Source: Brachybacterium fresconis (GTDB lineage: Bacteria > Actinomycetota > Actinomycetes > Actinomycetales > Dermabacteraceae). From it: 64,000 bases of DNA. Numbering within the stretch: position 1 is the stretch's first letter; every line of letters starts with the position of its first letter. Location of the stretch: the NCBI RefSeq assembly GCF_017876515.1, contig NZ_JAGIOC010000001.1:868001-932000 (forward strand), in the 5' to 3' direction. Of this stretch, positions 1-9,372 are shown in pieces. Under the pieces are notes generated by a model, which was given only the letters and a program-made list of their open reading frames with translations, was not told the DNA's origin and made no database searches. The translations under genes were made by a program, and so were the position numbers.

Positions 1-72
1 TCCCCGGGACCCCGGGTCAACCAGCAGAAGCGGTCCGACCTGCGAGAACGCCACCATATGGTGTGGAACGCA
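1..72. other. Gene-free left edge with a short palindrome
   Basis: No credible gene start or end is visible left of the rne stop. A perfect 12-bp palindrome (CACCATATGGTG, 52-63) lies about 10 bp beyond the rne stop. It is short and has no T-run, so it is at best a weak 3' hairpin. Confidence 0.35.
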
Positions 73-2949
73 TCACGCCTGGGTCGAGGAGTCCGATTCC
101 TCGCTGGACGTGTGGCTCCCGGAGGCCGCCGCGATGGACGCGATCGTCGCCCGCGCCTGGGCCCGGCTGGTCTCGTCGTCCTCGAGGCGGTGGACGTCCT
201 GGGCGGAGTCCTCGCTCGAGCTCTCCTCGGAGTCCGAACCCTCCTTGGCCGAGCCGCTGCCGCCCCCGCCGTTGCCGCGCGAACGACGGCCTCGGCGCTT
301 GGACGAGGACGACTTGGAGGAGTCGTCGTTCCCGCCGCCGCTGCCGCCTGCCGACCCGTGGTCCCCGTCGATGTCGACGTGGTGGCCGCGGCCGTTGCAG
401 TGCTCGCACGTGGTGGAGAAGGTCTCCAGCAGGCCCTGGCCGACGCGCTTGCGCGTCATCTGCACCAGACCCAGCGAGGTGACCTCGGCGACCTGGTGCT
501 TGGTGCGGTCCCGGCCCAGGCACTCCACCAGGCGGCGCAGCACCAGGTCCCGGTTGGCCTCGAGCACCATGTCGATGAAGTCGATGACGATGATGCCGCC
601 GATGTCACGCAGCCGCAGCTGACGCACGATCTCCTCGGCCGCCTCGAGGTTGTTCTTGGTGACGGTCTCCTCGAGAGAGCCGCCGGAGCCGGTGAACTTG
701 CCCGTGTTCACGTCGACCACGGTCATGGCCTCGGTGCGATCGATCACCAGCGAACCGCCCGAGGGGAGGTAGACCTTGCGGTCCATCGCCTTCAGCAGCT
801 GCTCGTCGATGCGGTGCTTGGCGAACACGTCCTTCTCGCCCACGTGGGCGGTGACGCGCTCGAGCAGGTCGGGGGCGACATCCGCGACATAGGAGTGGAC
901 CTCGTCGTAGACCCTGCTGCCCTCGACGATCAACGAGGTGAAGTCCTCGTTGAAGACGTCGCGGACCACCTTGATGGCGATGTCCGGCTCCTGGGAGAGG
1001 GCCACCGGCGCGGACTTGGCCTTCTGCGCCTTCTGGATCTTCTCCCACTGGCCGCGCAGGCGCTCGACGTCATGGGTCAGCTCCGCCTCGCTCGCGCCCT
1101 CGGCGGCCGTGCGCACGATGACGCCCGCGTCCTCGGGGATGAGCTGGCGCATGAGCTTCTTCAGCCGGGAGCGCTCGGTGTCCGGCAGCTTGCGGGAGAT
1201 GCCGGTCATGGAGCCGCCGGGCACGAACACGACGTACCGCCCCGGCAGAGAGATCTGGCTGGTCAGGCGGGCGCCCTTGTGGCCGATCGGGTCCTTCGTG
1301 ACCTGGACCAGCACCGGGTCCCCGCTCTTGAGGGCGAGCTCGATGCGGCGGGGCTGCCCCTCGAGGCCGACGGCGTCCCAGTTGACCTCGCCGGCGTACA
1401 GCACGGCGTTGCGGCCCTTGCCGATGTCGATGAAGGCGGCCTCCATCGAGGGCAGCACGTTCTGGACCTTGCCCAGGTACACGTTGCCGACCATCGAGGT
1501 CTGCGACTTCTGGGCGACGTAGTGCTCGACCAGCACGTCGTCCTCGAGGACGCCGATCTGGGTGCGGCCCGGGCGCTCGCGCACCACCATCGAGCGCTTG
1601 ACGGACTCGCGACGGGCGAGGAACTCGGATTCGGTGATCACGTTGCGCTTGCGGCCGTTGTCACGGCCCTCGCGGCGACGCTGACGCTTGGCCTCGAGCC
1701 GGGTCGAGCCCTTGACGGACTTGACCTCGTCGCGCGCCTCGCGGACCTTGACCACGGTGTTCGGCGGATCATCCGTCGAGGAGGAGCTGTCGCTGCCGCC
1801 CCCGGAACGGCGACGGCGCCGCCGACGGCGGGAGCTGGATGAGCTCGAGGAGCCGCCGGAGGAGTCGTCGCCGGGTTCCTCGCCGTCGGCACCTTCGGGG
1901 CGCGCATCGTGCGAGCCCTTGCGGTCCTCGTCGGAGTCGGCGTCGGACTCGGAGCCCGAGTCGTCCGACTCCTCGTCGTCCCCGCGACCGCGGCCACGCC
2001 GACCGCGGCCTCCGCGACGACGACGGCGACGGGAGCTGCCCGAGCCGCCGGAGGAGTGCTCGGAGCTGTCCTCGTCGTCCTGGTCGGAGTCGTCCTCGTC
2101 ATCCCGCTCGGAGGTCTTCTCGTCCGAACCGTCCTGGCCGTCCTCCTCACGCTGCCCGCTGCGGCGCGAGCCGCGGCGGCGGGTGCGGGACCGGGAGGTG
2201 GAGGCCCCCTCGGAGCTCCCGGAGACGTCCGAGCGATCCGAGTCGTCCGAGCGATCCGAGTCGTCCGAGGAATCCTCGTCCTCGGAGTCCTCGCCGGCCT
2301 CGAAGGAGAGCTCGGCGGAGCCCACCGGGGCATCATGCGCGCCGACGGTGGTCCGCGGCGCGGGGGTGGGCGCCTGGAACAGGAGCGAGGCGAAGTCCAT
2401 CTGGACCTGCTCGCGACGTCGACTGCGGTCCTCGTCGACCTCGTCCTCGCCCTCGCTCGCGCCGCGGGCGGAGGCCAGGGCGCGCAGGTCGTCGACGACG
2501 GGGTTGCCGACGGCGTCCGTCGCGGGTGCCGGCGTCTCGACGTGCGCCTGTTCCTCGGCGGGGGTCTGCGTCTCGGCCGGCGCCTGCGCCTCGGAGAAGC
2601 TCTGTGCAGCGGGAGCATCGGCGGTGACGTCCTCGGGCTCGACGTCCTCACCGGTCACCGTGTCCTGGGGCTCCGGCTCGGCGGGGACCGCGGGCGCTCC
2701 GGCGGGGGCGCCCGCGCGGCGGCGGGCCCGTGCGGGGGCGGGGGCCGGTGCGGACTCGGGAGCGGTCTCGCCCTGCGGGGCGACGACGGTGCGCGGCGCA
2801 GCGGGAGCGGCGTCCTCGCTCGGCGGGGGCGGCGGGGCCGCGACCGGGGCTCCGGCGGGCGCGCCGGCGCGGCGCCGACGGCGGGCGGGCGGCGGGGTGG
2901 AGCTCTGCTCCGAGGAGTCGTTCTCGGGAAGATGGGTGCTGTCAGCCAT
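73..2949 (-). CDS. rne: Ribonuclease E/G family endoribonuclease
   Basis: This is an Rne/Rng endoribonuclease of 958 residues that cleaves single-stranded RNA in mRNA turnover and rRNA maturation. The first ~440 residues are a low-complexity extension rich in Ala/Pro, then Ser/Asp/Glu and Arg runs, as in actinobacterial RNase E. An S1-like domain begins near residue 483 (VGNVYLGKVQNVLPS), the DNase I-like catalytic part contains VVDVNTGKF near residue 741, and the zinc-link CEHCNGRG is near residue 846. A short charged tail follows. The ATG start has AAGGAG 8 nt upstream. The gene diverges from cydA. The family assignment is secure; the extension is presumably a scaffold for partners and RNA, by analogy. 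Confidence 0.95.
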   Translation of the reverse strand: MADSTHLPENDSSEQSSTPPPARRRRRAGAPAGAPVAAPPPPPSEDAAPAAPRTVVAPQGETAPESAPAPAPARARRRAGAPAGAPAVPAEPEPQDTVTGEDVEPEDVTADAPAAQSFSEAQAPAETQTPAEEQAHVETPAPATDAVGNPVVDDLRALASARGASEGEDEVDEDRSRRREQVQMDFASLLFQAPTPAPRTTVGAHDAPVGSAELSFEAGEDSEDEDSSDDSDRSDDSDRSDVSGSSEGASTSRSRTRRRGSRRSGQREEDGQDGSDEKTSERDDEDDSDQDDEDSSEHSSGGSGSSRRRRRRGGRGRRGRGRGDDEESDDSGSESDADSDEDRKGSHDARPEGADGEEPGDDSSGGSSSSSSSRRRRRRRRSGGGSDSSSSTDDPPNTVVKVREARDEVKSVKGSTRLEAKRQRRREGRDNGRKRNVITESEFLARRESVKRSMVVRERPGRTQIGVLEDDVLVEHYVAQKSQTSMVGNVYLGKVQNVLPSMEAAFIDIGKGRNAVLYAGEVNWDAVGLEGQPRRIELALKSGDPVLVQVTKDPIGHKGARLTSQISLPGRYVVFVPGGSMTGISRKLPDTERSRLKKLMRQLIPEDAGVIVRTAAEGASEAELTHDVERLRGQWEKIQKAQKAKSAPVALSQEPDIAIKVVRDVFNEDFTSLIVEGSRVYDEVHSYVADVAPDLLERVTAHVGEKDVFAKHRIDEQLLKAMDRKVYLPSGGSLVIDRTEAMTVVDVNTGKFTGSGGSLEETVTKNNLEAAEEIVRQLRLRDIGGIIVIDFIDMVLEANRDLVLRRLVECLGRDRTKHQVAEVTSLGLVQMTRKRVGQGLLETFSTTCEHCNGRGHHVDIDGDHGSAGGSGGGNDDSSKSSSSKRRGRRSRGNGGGGSGSAKEGSDSEESSSEDSAQDVHRLEDDETSRAQARATIASIAAASGSHTSSEESDSSTQA
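2227..2269 (-). repeat. 18-bp tandem repeat inside rne
   Basis: Two full copies of an 18-bp unit (2227-2244 and 2245-2262) plus a partial third encode the repeated acidic run SDRSDD in the disordered RNase E extension. It probably arose by slippage within a low-complexity coding region. Confidence 0.7.
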
Positions 2950-3322
2950 AGGGCCGTCTCCTTCCGGGAAACCAGCGCACCCTGGTCCCGCGTGTCATCG
3001 TCCCTGGGGACGGAAGTCTGAGGCCCTCGCCGTCGCGCAGCTCCCTGGACGGAAGCGCTGCGATGCCGATCGCTGGAGCACAGCGGTCGCGGACACGCGT
3101 TGCCGGTGCTCCCGACGTGACGACACCGGGAGGTTCCCCCACCCGGTACGGAGCAGGAGAGTGCCGCCGTCAGTATGGCACAGCACGTCCCTGACGCCGC
3201 GGAGGCCCCGGATCCCGGACTCCTCTCGACCCGTGCGGGCGCGGGGAGGACCATGGTCCCCGGGGCTCGCCGATGGGACCGCCTAGGTTGTATCGCGGCG
3301 TGTCACACCCCCAGGAGGATCC
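2950..3322. promoter_or_regulatory. Divergent rne / cydA intergenic region
   Basis: This 373-bp stretch holds no supported gene and must contain the promoters for rne (minus) and cydABDC (plus). A perfect 12-bp palindrome GGACCATGGTCC sits at 3248-3259, about 65 bp before the cydA start, and is a candidate operator. A strong Shine-Dalgarno AGGAGG lies just before the cydA ATG. I saw no clear Rex-type TTGTGA-N8-TCACAA site. Confidence 0.45.
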
Positions 3323-4879
3323 ATGGAAGCCCTGGACATCGCACGGTGGCAGTTCGGCATCACCACCGTGTACCACTTCATCTTCGTGCCGTTGACCATC
3401 GGATTGTCCCTGCTGGTGGCGATCATGCAGACCACCGCGGTGTTCTCGAAGGACCCCGGGCGCAAGGACGCCTGGACGCGGATGACGAAGTTCTTCGGCT
3501 CGATGCTGATCGTCAACTTCGGCATCGGCATCGCCACCGGCATCGTCCAGGAGTTCCAGTTCGGCATGAACTGGTCCGAGTACGCCCGCTACATCGGCGA
3601 CGTGTTCGGCGCACCGCTCGCGCTGGAGGGCCTGGCCGCCTTCTTCCTCGAGTCCGTGTTCCTGGGCCTGTGGATCTTCGGCTGGGGCAAGCTGCCCGAG
3701 AAGATCCATCTGCTGACGATCTGGGTCGTGGCCGCCGGGACCACCGCCTCGGCGTACTTCATCGTCGCCGCCAACTCCTTCATGCAGCATCCCGTCGGCG
3801 CGAGCCTGAACCCCGAGACCGGGCGGGCCGAGCTCGACCCCTCGGAGGGATCCCTGCTCGCGGTGCTCACCAACGTCACCACCCTCGCCGCCTTCCCCCA
3901 CGTCGTCTCCGGGGCCTGGCTGGTCGCGGCCGCCTTCGTCACCGGCATCGCCTCCTGGCACATGGTCCGCCACCATCGCAGGGCCCGCGAGGCGGGCCTG
4001 GAGAGCACCGAGGGCGCCGACCATCATCACGCGGCGAAGAACCTGTTCCGACCCGTCGTGCGCTTCGGCGTGGTGGCGATGTTCGCCTCCGCGGTGGTGC
4101 TCGTGATCTCCGGCGACTTCCAGGCCCAGATCATGTTCAAGCAGCAGCCGATGAAGATGGCCTCGGCCGAGGCGCTGTGCGAGACCGAGACGGGCGCCTC
4201 CTTCTCCATCCTCACCGTCGGCGGTCCGGACGCCTTCGCGACCGAATGTGACGAGGTCACCCACCTCATCGAGGTCCCCTACGTCACCTCCTTCCTGGCC
4301 ACCCACACCTTCGACGCGGAGCTGCAGGGCGTCGACGACCTCAACGCCCAGTACAAGGAGCAGTTCGGCGAGACCGTCACCGACATCCACGGCGACGAGG
4401 TCGCGGCCGACTACCGCCCGAACCTGTTCGTCACCTACTGGTCGTTCCGGCTGATGATGGGCCTGGCGGCCTTCAGCGGGATCCTCGCCCTGTCGGCGCT
4501 GTGGGTGACTCGTGGCAAGGGCGAGAACGCACGGACCACGGGCTCGAAGCTCTTCCAGTGGTTCGCGGTGCTGTCGATCCCGATGCCGTTCTTCGCGAAC
4601 TCCGCCGGCTGGGTGTTCACCGAGATGGGCCGCCAGCCCTGGGTGGTCCATCCCAACCCCGACGACCCGACGGTCCGCCTGATGACGATGCAGGGGGTCT
4701 CCAGCCACCCGGCTTGGATGGTCGCGACCTCCCTGGGGGCGTTCACCCTCGTCTACGGCGTGCTCGCCGTGGTCTGGTTCCTCATGATGCGCAAGGCCGC
4801 CCTGCGCGGCGTGCCGTTGCCGCAGCGGGATCCGGAGACCGACGAGCTCGACACCCCGACGCTCTCGTTCGACTACTGA
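3323..4879 (+). CDS. cydA: Cytochrome bd oxidase subunit I
   Basis: CydA (518 residues) is the quinol-oxidising, haem-carrying membrane subunit of cytochrome bd oxidase, which reduces O2 to water with high affinity and without proton pumping. Visible signatures are the first helix with its haem-ligand histidine (VYHFIFVPLTIGLS), the following hydrophobic helices, and the GWVFTEMGRQPW segment around the Met ligand and conserved Glu. The length fits the short-Q-loop type common in Gram-positives. AGGAGG precedes the ATG. cydB follows after 10 bp, so this is the first gene of cydABDC. Confidence 0.97.
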   Translation: MEALDIARWQFGITTVYHFIFVPLTIGLSLLVAIMQTTAVFSKDPGRKDAWTRMTKFFGSMLIVNFGIGIATGIVQEFQFGMNWSEYARYIGDVFGAPLALEGLAAFFLESVFLGLWIFGWGKLPEKIHLLTIWVVAAGTTASAYFIVAANSFMQHPVGASLNPETGRAELDPSEGSLLAVLTNVTTLAAFPHVVSGAWLVAAAFVTGIASWHMVRHHRRAREAGLESTEGADHHHAAKNLFRPVVRFGVVAMFASAVVLVISGDFQAQIMFKQQPMKMASAEALCETETGASFSILTVGGPDAFATECDEVTHLIEVPYVTSFLATHTFDAELQGVDDLNAQYKEQFGETVTDIHGDEVAADYRPNLFVTYWSFRLMMGLAAFSGILALSALWVTRGKGENARTTGSKLFQWFAVLSIPMPFFANSAGWVFTEMGRQPWVVHPNPDDPTVRLMTMQGVSSHPAWMVATSLGAFTLVYGVLAVVWFLMMRKAALRGVPLPQRDPETDELDTPTLSFDY

Positions 4880-4889
4880 GAAGGGACGG

Positions 4890-5981
4890 ATGCAGCTCAT
4901 GGACTCCCTGCTCGACCCCACGGCCCTGCAGACCCTCTGGTTCGGCCTCATCGCCTTCTTCTTCCTCGGCTACTTCCTCCTGGAGGGCTTCGACTTCGGG
5001 GTGCAGATGAACGTGGCCGCCTCCTGGCGGCGCGGCCCCGGGACCCGCGGCACGATCCTGAAGACCGTCGGTCCCGTCTGGGACGGCAACGAGGTCTTCC
5101 TCATCACCGGCGGCGCCCTGCTGTTCGCCGCCTTCCCGGAGTGGTACGCGACCCTGTTCTCGGGGTTCTACCTCGCGCTCCTGCTGCTTCTGCTGGTGCT
5201 GATCGTGCGGGTGTGCGCCTTCAAATGGCGCGACAAGGTCGACGACCCCCGGTGGACGAGGACCTGGGACGTCGTCCACGTGATCGGCGGCTTCGCCCCC
5301 GCCCTGCTGTGGGGGTTGGCGATGGCGAACATCGTCGCCGGCGTCGAGATCGACGAGAACCACTGGGTGACCACCTCCCTGCTGGGCCTGCTCACCCCCT
5401 TCGCGCTGCTCGGCGGGGTGGTGTTCGTGCTGCTGTTCTGGCTGCACGGGACCCTGTATCTCGCCCTGAAGGTCACCGGGGAGCTGCGCGAGGTCGCGAA
5501 CCGTCGCGCCGCGATCCTGGTGTGGCCGACGATCGCTGCCGCCGCCGCCTATCTCCTGTGGAACCAGCTGGCGCATGCGCATGCGAGCTGGACCTGGGTC
5601 CCGCTGGTGCTCGCGGCCGCGGCCCTGGTGGCGGTGGTCCCGCTGAACCGTCGGCGCCGGGAGGGCCTGGCCTTCGCCGCGACCGCCACCGCGATCACCG
5701 GCGCCGTCGTCGCCCTGTTCGGAGGGCTGTTCCCCTACGTGCTGCCGTCCACCGGTGACCCCGCGAACTCGCTCACCGTCGCGAACGCCTCCTCCAGCGA
5801 GCACACCCTGACCGTGATGCTGGTGGCCACCGCCATCCTGCTCCCGCTCGTGCTGGCCTACACCGTGTGGACCTACCGGGTGTTCCGCCACCGCATCACG
5901 GACGAGGAGGGCCCCGCCCCCGGCTCCCAGCTGCTGGCGAAGGCGAAGCAGGGCTACCGCGAAGCGTTCGACCAGGAGTGA
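4890..5981 (+). CDS. cydB: Cytochrome bd oxidase subunit II
   Basis: CydB (363 residues) is the second membrane subunit of cytochrome bd oxidase. Conserved features include GFDFGV near the N-terminus and WDGNEVFLITGGALLFAAFP, followed by several hydrophobic helices. AAGG lies about 5 nt before the chosen ATG; an ATG four codons later (4902) is also possible. The gene lies 10 bp after cydA, and its TGA overlaps the GTG of cydD. Confidence 0.96.
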   Translation: MQLMDSLLDPTALQTLWFGLIAFFFLGYFLLEGFDFGVQMNVAASWRRGPGTRGTILKTVGPVWDGNEVFLITGGALLFAAFPEWYATLFSGFYLALLLLLLVLIVRVCAFKWRDKVDDPRWTRTWDVVHVIGGFAPALLWGLAMANIVAGVEIDENHWVTTSLLGLLTPFALLGGVVFVLLFWLHGTLYLALKVTGELREVANRRAAILVWPTIAAAAAYLLWNQLAHAHASWTWVPLVLAAAALVAVVPLNRRRREGLAFAATATAITGAVVALFGGLFPYVLPSTGDPANSLTVANASSSEHTLTVMLVATAILLPLVLAYTVWTYRVFRHRITDEEGPAPGSQLLAKAKQGYREAFDQE

Positions 5982-7663
5982 GCACCCGCCGCGCTCCCCT
6001 GGACCCCCGCCTGGTGCGGGAGGTCCGCTCCGCCCGCCACCACGTGCTGCGCACCGTGGTGCTGGGTCTGGTCCAGACCGCATGCGTGATCGTCACGGCA
6101 CTGGTGATCGCCCGGATCGGGGCGCAGCTGCTGATCCATCACGAGCTGCCGCAGGAGGCTCCGGGGCTGCTGGTCGTGCTGCTCGGGGCGCTGGCGCTGC
6201 GGGCCGGCGCCGTCCTGGTCGAGCAGCGCACCGCCCATCGGGCCGCGACCGAGGCCATCGGCGAGCTGCGGGGCCGGATCGTCGCCCATGCGGCGGCCCT
6301 GGGACCGCGCGGCGGTGCCGGCCGGGGCGCCGATCTCACGGCTCTGGCCACCACCGGCGTCGAACAGCTGCGGCCCTATCTGGTCGGCTACGTCCCCCAG
6401 CTGATGCTCTCGGTGACGGTCACCCCGCTGTGCCTGCTGACCATCGGGATCCTCGACCCCCTCAGCGCTCTCATCGCCGCGGTCACCCTGCCGCTGGTGC
6501 CGTTGTTCATGGTGCTGGTCGGCAAGCTCACCGTCGGCCGCTCCGAGAAGCTGCTGACGGACATGCGCTCGCTGTGGACCCAGCTGCTGGACCTCGTCGA
6601 CGGGCTGCCGACGCTGCGGGCCCTGGGCCGGGAGAAGGGCCCGGAGACGATGGTCCGCACCCTCGGCGACCGCCACCGCGCCTCCGCGATGGGCTCGCTG
6701 AAGTTCGCCTTCCTCTCCTCCATGGTGCTCGAGCTGTTGGCCATGCTCTGCGTCGCCCTGATCGCCGTGAGCATCGGCATGCGCCTGGTGTACGGCGAGA
6801 TGGACCTCGCCCCCGCCCTCGCGGTCCTCGTCCTCGCCCCGGAGGTCTACCAGCCGCTGCGCAACGTCGGCGCCCAGTACCACGCCTCCACCGACGGGCT
6901 GGCCGCCGTCAGCGCCTCCTTCGCGGTGCTGGACGAACAGCCGATGACCGACGGGACGGTGCCCGCCCCGGACCTGCGCACCTCGACCCTCGCCCTGCGC
7001 GGGGTCTCCGTTCGCTCCCGCGACGGCGACGCGCCCGCCGGCGCCGAGCTGACGGTCCGCCCCGGCCGGGTGCTGGCGCTGACCGGTCCCTCGGGAGCGG
7101 GCAAGACCACCGCGGTCCAGGTGCTGCTGGGCCTGCTGGAGGCCGACGAGGGGCGCGCCGAGGTGATCGACGCCGACGGCACGGCCACCGACGTGCGGGC
7201 GCTGCGGCGGCGCGAGCTGTGGGACCAGGTGGCGCTGCTCCCCCAGCGCCCGGTGCTGCCGGCGGGAACGCTGCGCGAGGTCCTGGTCGCCGCACGGCCC
7301 GGGGCCGGGCGCGATGAGCTCGCCGCCGTCGCGGCGGCGACCGGCCTGGACGCGGTGGTCGCCGAGCGCGGCTGGGAGGCACCGCTGGGACGGGCCGGCC
7401 GCGGCCTCTCCCTCGGCCAACGCCAGCGCCTCGCCCTCGCCCGAGCGCTGCTCTCCCCCGCCCCCCTGGTGGTGCTCGACGAGCCCACCGCGCATCTGGA
7501 CGGCGCCACCGAGCAGGTGGTCCTCGACCTGATCGGGACCCTGCGCGCCCAGGGACGCACCGTGCTGGTCATCGCCCACCGGTCCCGCCTGGTCGAGGTC
7601 GCCGACGACGTCGCCGCCGTGGGGATGACGTCGATGCGGGCGACCGGCGCGGAGGTGTCGTGA
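5978..7663 (+). CDS. cydD: ABC transporter CydD (thiol reductant exporter)
   Basis: CydD (561 residues) is one half of the heterodimeric CydDC ABC exporter, which moves cysteine or glutathione-type thiols outward and is needed for cytochrome bd assembly. The N-terminal half is a six-helix exporter domain. The C-terminal nucleotide-binding domain has Walker A GPSGAGKTT, a signature region LSLGQRQRLALARAL and Walker B LVVLDEPTAHLD. I chose the GTG at 5978, which overlaps the cydB stop (GTGA), because an in-frame upstream start would lie inside cydB. The stop overlaps cydC. Confidence 0.93.
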   Translation: MSTRRAPLDPRLVREVRSARHHVLRTVVLGLVQTACVIVTALVIARIGAQLLIHHELPQEAPGLLVVLLGALALRAGAVLVEQRTAHRAATEAIGELRGRIVAHAAALGPRGGAGRGADLTALATTGVEQLRPYLVGYVPQLMLSVTVTPLCLLTIGILDPLSALIAAVTLPLVPLFMVLVGKLTVGRSEKLLTDMRSLWTQLLDLVDGLPTLRALGREKGPETMVRTLGDRHRASAMGSLKFAFLSSMVLELLAMLCVALIAVSIGMRLVYGEMDLAPALAVLVLAPEVYQPLRNVGAQYHASTDGLAAVSASFAVLDEQPMTDGTVPAPDLRTSTLALRGVSVRSRDGDAPAGAELTVRPGRVLALTGPSGAGKTTAVQVLLGLLEADEGRAEVIDADGTATDVRALRRRELWDQVALLPQRPVLPAGTLREVLVAARPGAGRDELAAVAAATGLDAVVAERGWEAPLGRAGRGLSLGQRQRLALARALLSPAPLVVLDEPTAHLDGATEQVVLDLIGTLRAQGRTVLVIAHRSRLVEVADDVAAVGMTSMRATGAEVS

Positions 7664-9372
7664 TGAACGCCCCTGCCACCCCGCTGCGGCGCGCCGAGCG
7701 CGCCCTGGAGATCCCGCGCGCCCGCCTCCTGGCCGCCGTGCTCGCCTCCTGTGCGACCCTCGCGGCCGCCTTCGCTCTCGCCGCTGTCTCCGCCTACCTG
7801 GTCACACGGGCCTGGACCATGCCACCTGTGCTGGACCTGACGGTCGCCGTGGTGATGGTGCGGGCGCTGGGCATCTCCCGCGGCGTGTTCCGCTGGCTGG
7901 ACCGCATGCTGATCCACGACGTCGCCCTGCGCGGAGTGGTCTCCCTGCGCACGAACCTGTTCACGGCGCTGGCCGCCCGCACCGACGATGCGCTGACCCG
8001 GCTGAGCCGCGGCGACCTGCTCTCCCGCCTGGGGGACGACGCCCAGGAGCTCGGCGACCACGTGATCACGGCACTGGTGCCGGCGCTGGTCGCGGTCGTG
8101 ATGGGCGTGGTCGTCGTGGCCACCATCGCCCCCATGTCCCTGCTGGCCGCCATGACGATGCTGGTCGCCCTGGTGGTCGCGAGCCTGCTGGCCCCGCTCG
8201 CCGCCTACCGCGCCGCACGGATCACCGAACAGGCCGTGGTCACCACCCGCGCGGCGGTGGGTGCCTCGGCGCTGGAGATCCTCGACGACGCCACCGCGCT
8301 GCGGGTCGACGGGCGGCTCGAGCAGTCGCTGGCGGAGCTGCGGACCGGCCAGCGGACCCACGATGCGGCGCTGGACCGGGCCGCGCTGCCCGCGGCCGTG
8401 GCCTCGGCGGCGGTGCCGCTGGCGATGGTCCTGGCCGTCGCCGGTTCGCTGTTGGCCGCCGGGGCCGCATGGACCGACGGCGGCGCCTCGGCGGGACAGA
8501 TCGGCGTGCTCCTGCTGCTGCCGCTGTCCTCCTTCGAGGCGGCCACGACCCTGCCCGCCGCGGCCTCCCAGTACGCCCGCTCCCGCGCCGCCGCCCAGCG
8601 CCTGGCCGAGATCGTCGGGCCCGAGGGCGGCGACGCCGCGCCCGCCGCAGCCCCCGCGGACCCCACAGCCCCTGCCGTCCCCGCGGCCGACGGAGCCGCG
8701 GCGGGCGCGGGGACGCTGCGGGCCGTCGGGCTCAGCGCCGGATGGAGCGACGGGGCGGCACGGGTGGCGGACCTCGACCTGGATCTCCCGCCGGGCTCGC
8801 GCCTGGCCGTGGTGGGGGCCTCCGGCACCGGGAAATCGACCCTGCTGGCCACGCTCGCGGGACTGCTCGAGCCGCTGGCCGGCCGTATCGAGCTCGCCGG
8901 CGGCGCTCCCCTGCGCTCGGCCGTGACGATGTTCGCCGAGGACGCCCACGTCTTCGCCACCACGCTGCGGGAGAACCTCAAGGTGGTCCGCGGCGACCTC
9001 GCTGACGAGACCGCCCGCGCCGCTCTGGAGGCCGTCGGCCTCGCGGGCTGGGTCGCGACCCTCCCCCGTGGTCTGGACACCCTGCTCGGACCGGACGGCA
9101 CCACCGTCTCCGGCGGAGAACGGCGCAGGCTGCTGCTGGCCCGGGCGGTGATCCGCCGCGGCCCGGTCCTGCTGCTGGACGAGCCGACCGAGCATCTCGA
9201 CACCGCCCGCGGGGACGCCCTGCTGCGGGCGCTGCTCGACCCGGCCGATGAGACCCTCGTGCCGTCGGCCGGCACCGTCGTGGTGGTCACCCACCGTCCC
9301 GAGGCGATCCCGGCGGGCACCCCGGTGCTCCGCATCGGCGAGAATGCGAGCACCCGCCTCGAGGAGAGCTGA
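7660..9372 (+). CDS. cydC: ABC transporter CydC (thiol reductant exporter)
   Basis: CydC (about 570 residues) is the partner of CydD in the thiol-exporting ABC heterodimer. It has a hydrophobic exporter domain, then Walker A GASGTGKSTLL, signature VSGGERRRLLLARAV and Walker B VLLLDEPTEHLD. The Ala/Pro-rich linker before the nucleotide-binding domain is longer than usual. Start may be GTG 7660 or ATG 7663; both overlap the cydD stop. Its TGA shares one base with the ATG of the downstream kinase gene, so cydABDC and the kinase appear to be one transcription unit. Confidence 0.92.
   Translation: MMNAPATPLRRAERALEIPRARLLAAVLASCATLAAAFALAAVSAYLVTRAWTMPPVLDLTVAVVMVRALGISRGVFRWLDRMLIHDVALRGVVSLRTNLFTALAARTDDALTRLSRGDLLSRLGDDAQELGDHVITALVPALVAVVMGVVVVATIAPMSLLAAMTMLVALVVASLLAPLAAYRAARITEQAVVTTRAAVGASALEILDDATALRVDGRLEQSLAELRTGQRTHDAALDRAALPAAVASAAVPLAMVLAVAGSLLAAGAAWTDGGASAGQIGVLLLLPLSSFEAATTLPAAASQYARSRAAAQRLAEIVGPEGGDAAPAAAPADPTAPAVPAADGAAAGAGTLRAVGLSAGWSDGAARVADLDLDLPPGSRLAVVGASGTGKSTLLATLAGLLEPLAGRIELAGGAPLRSAVTMFAEDAHVFATTLRENLKVVRGDLADETARAALEAVGLAGWVATLPRGLDTLLGPDGTTVSGGERRRLLLARAVIRRGPVLLLDEPTEHLDTARGDALLRALLDPADETLVPSAGTVVVVTHRPEAIPAGTPVLRIGENASTRLEES

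Noticed and set aside
1688-3286. Plus-strand open frame of 532 codons opposite rne
   Set aside because: It is the complement of the Ser/Asp/Arg-rich RNase E extension; the repeats explain the lack of stops.
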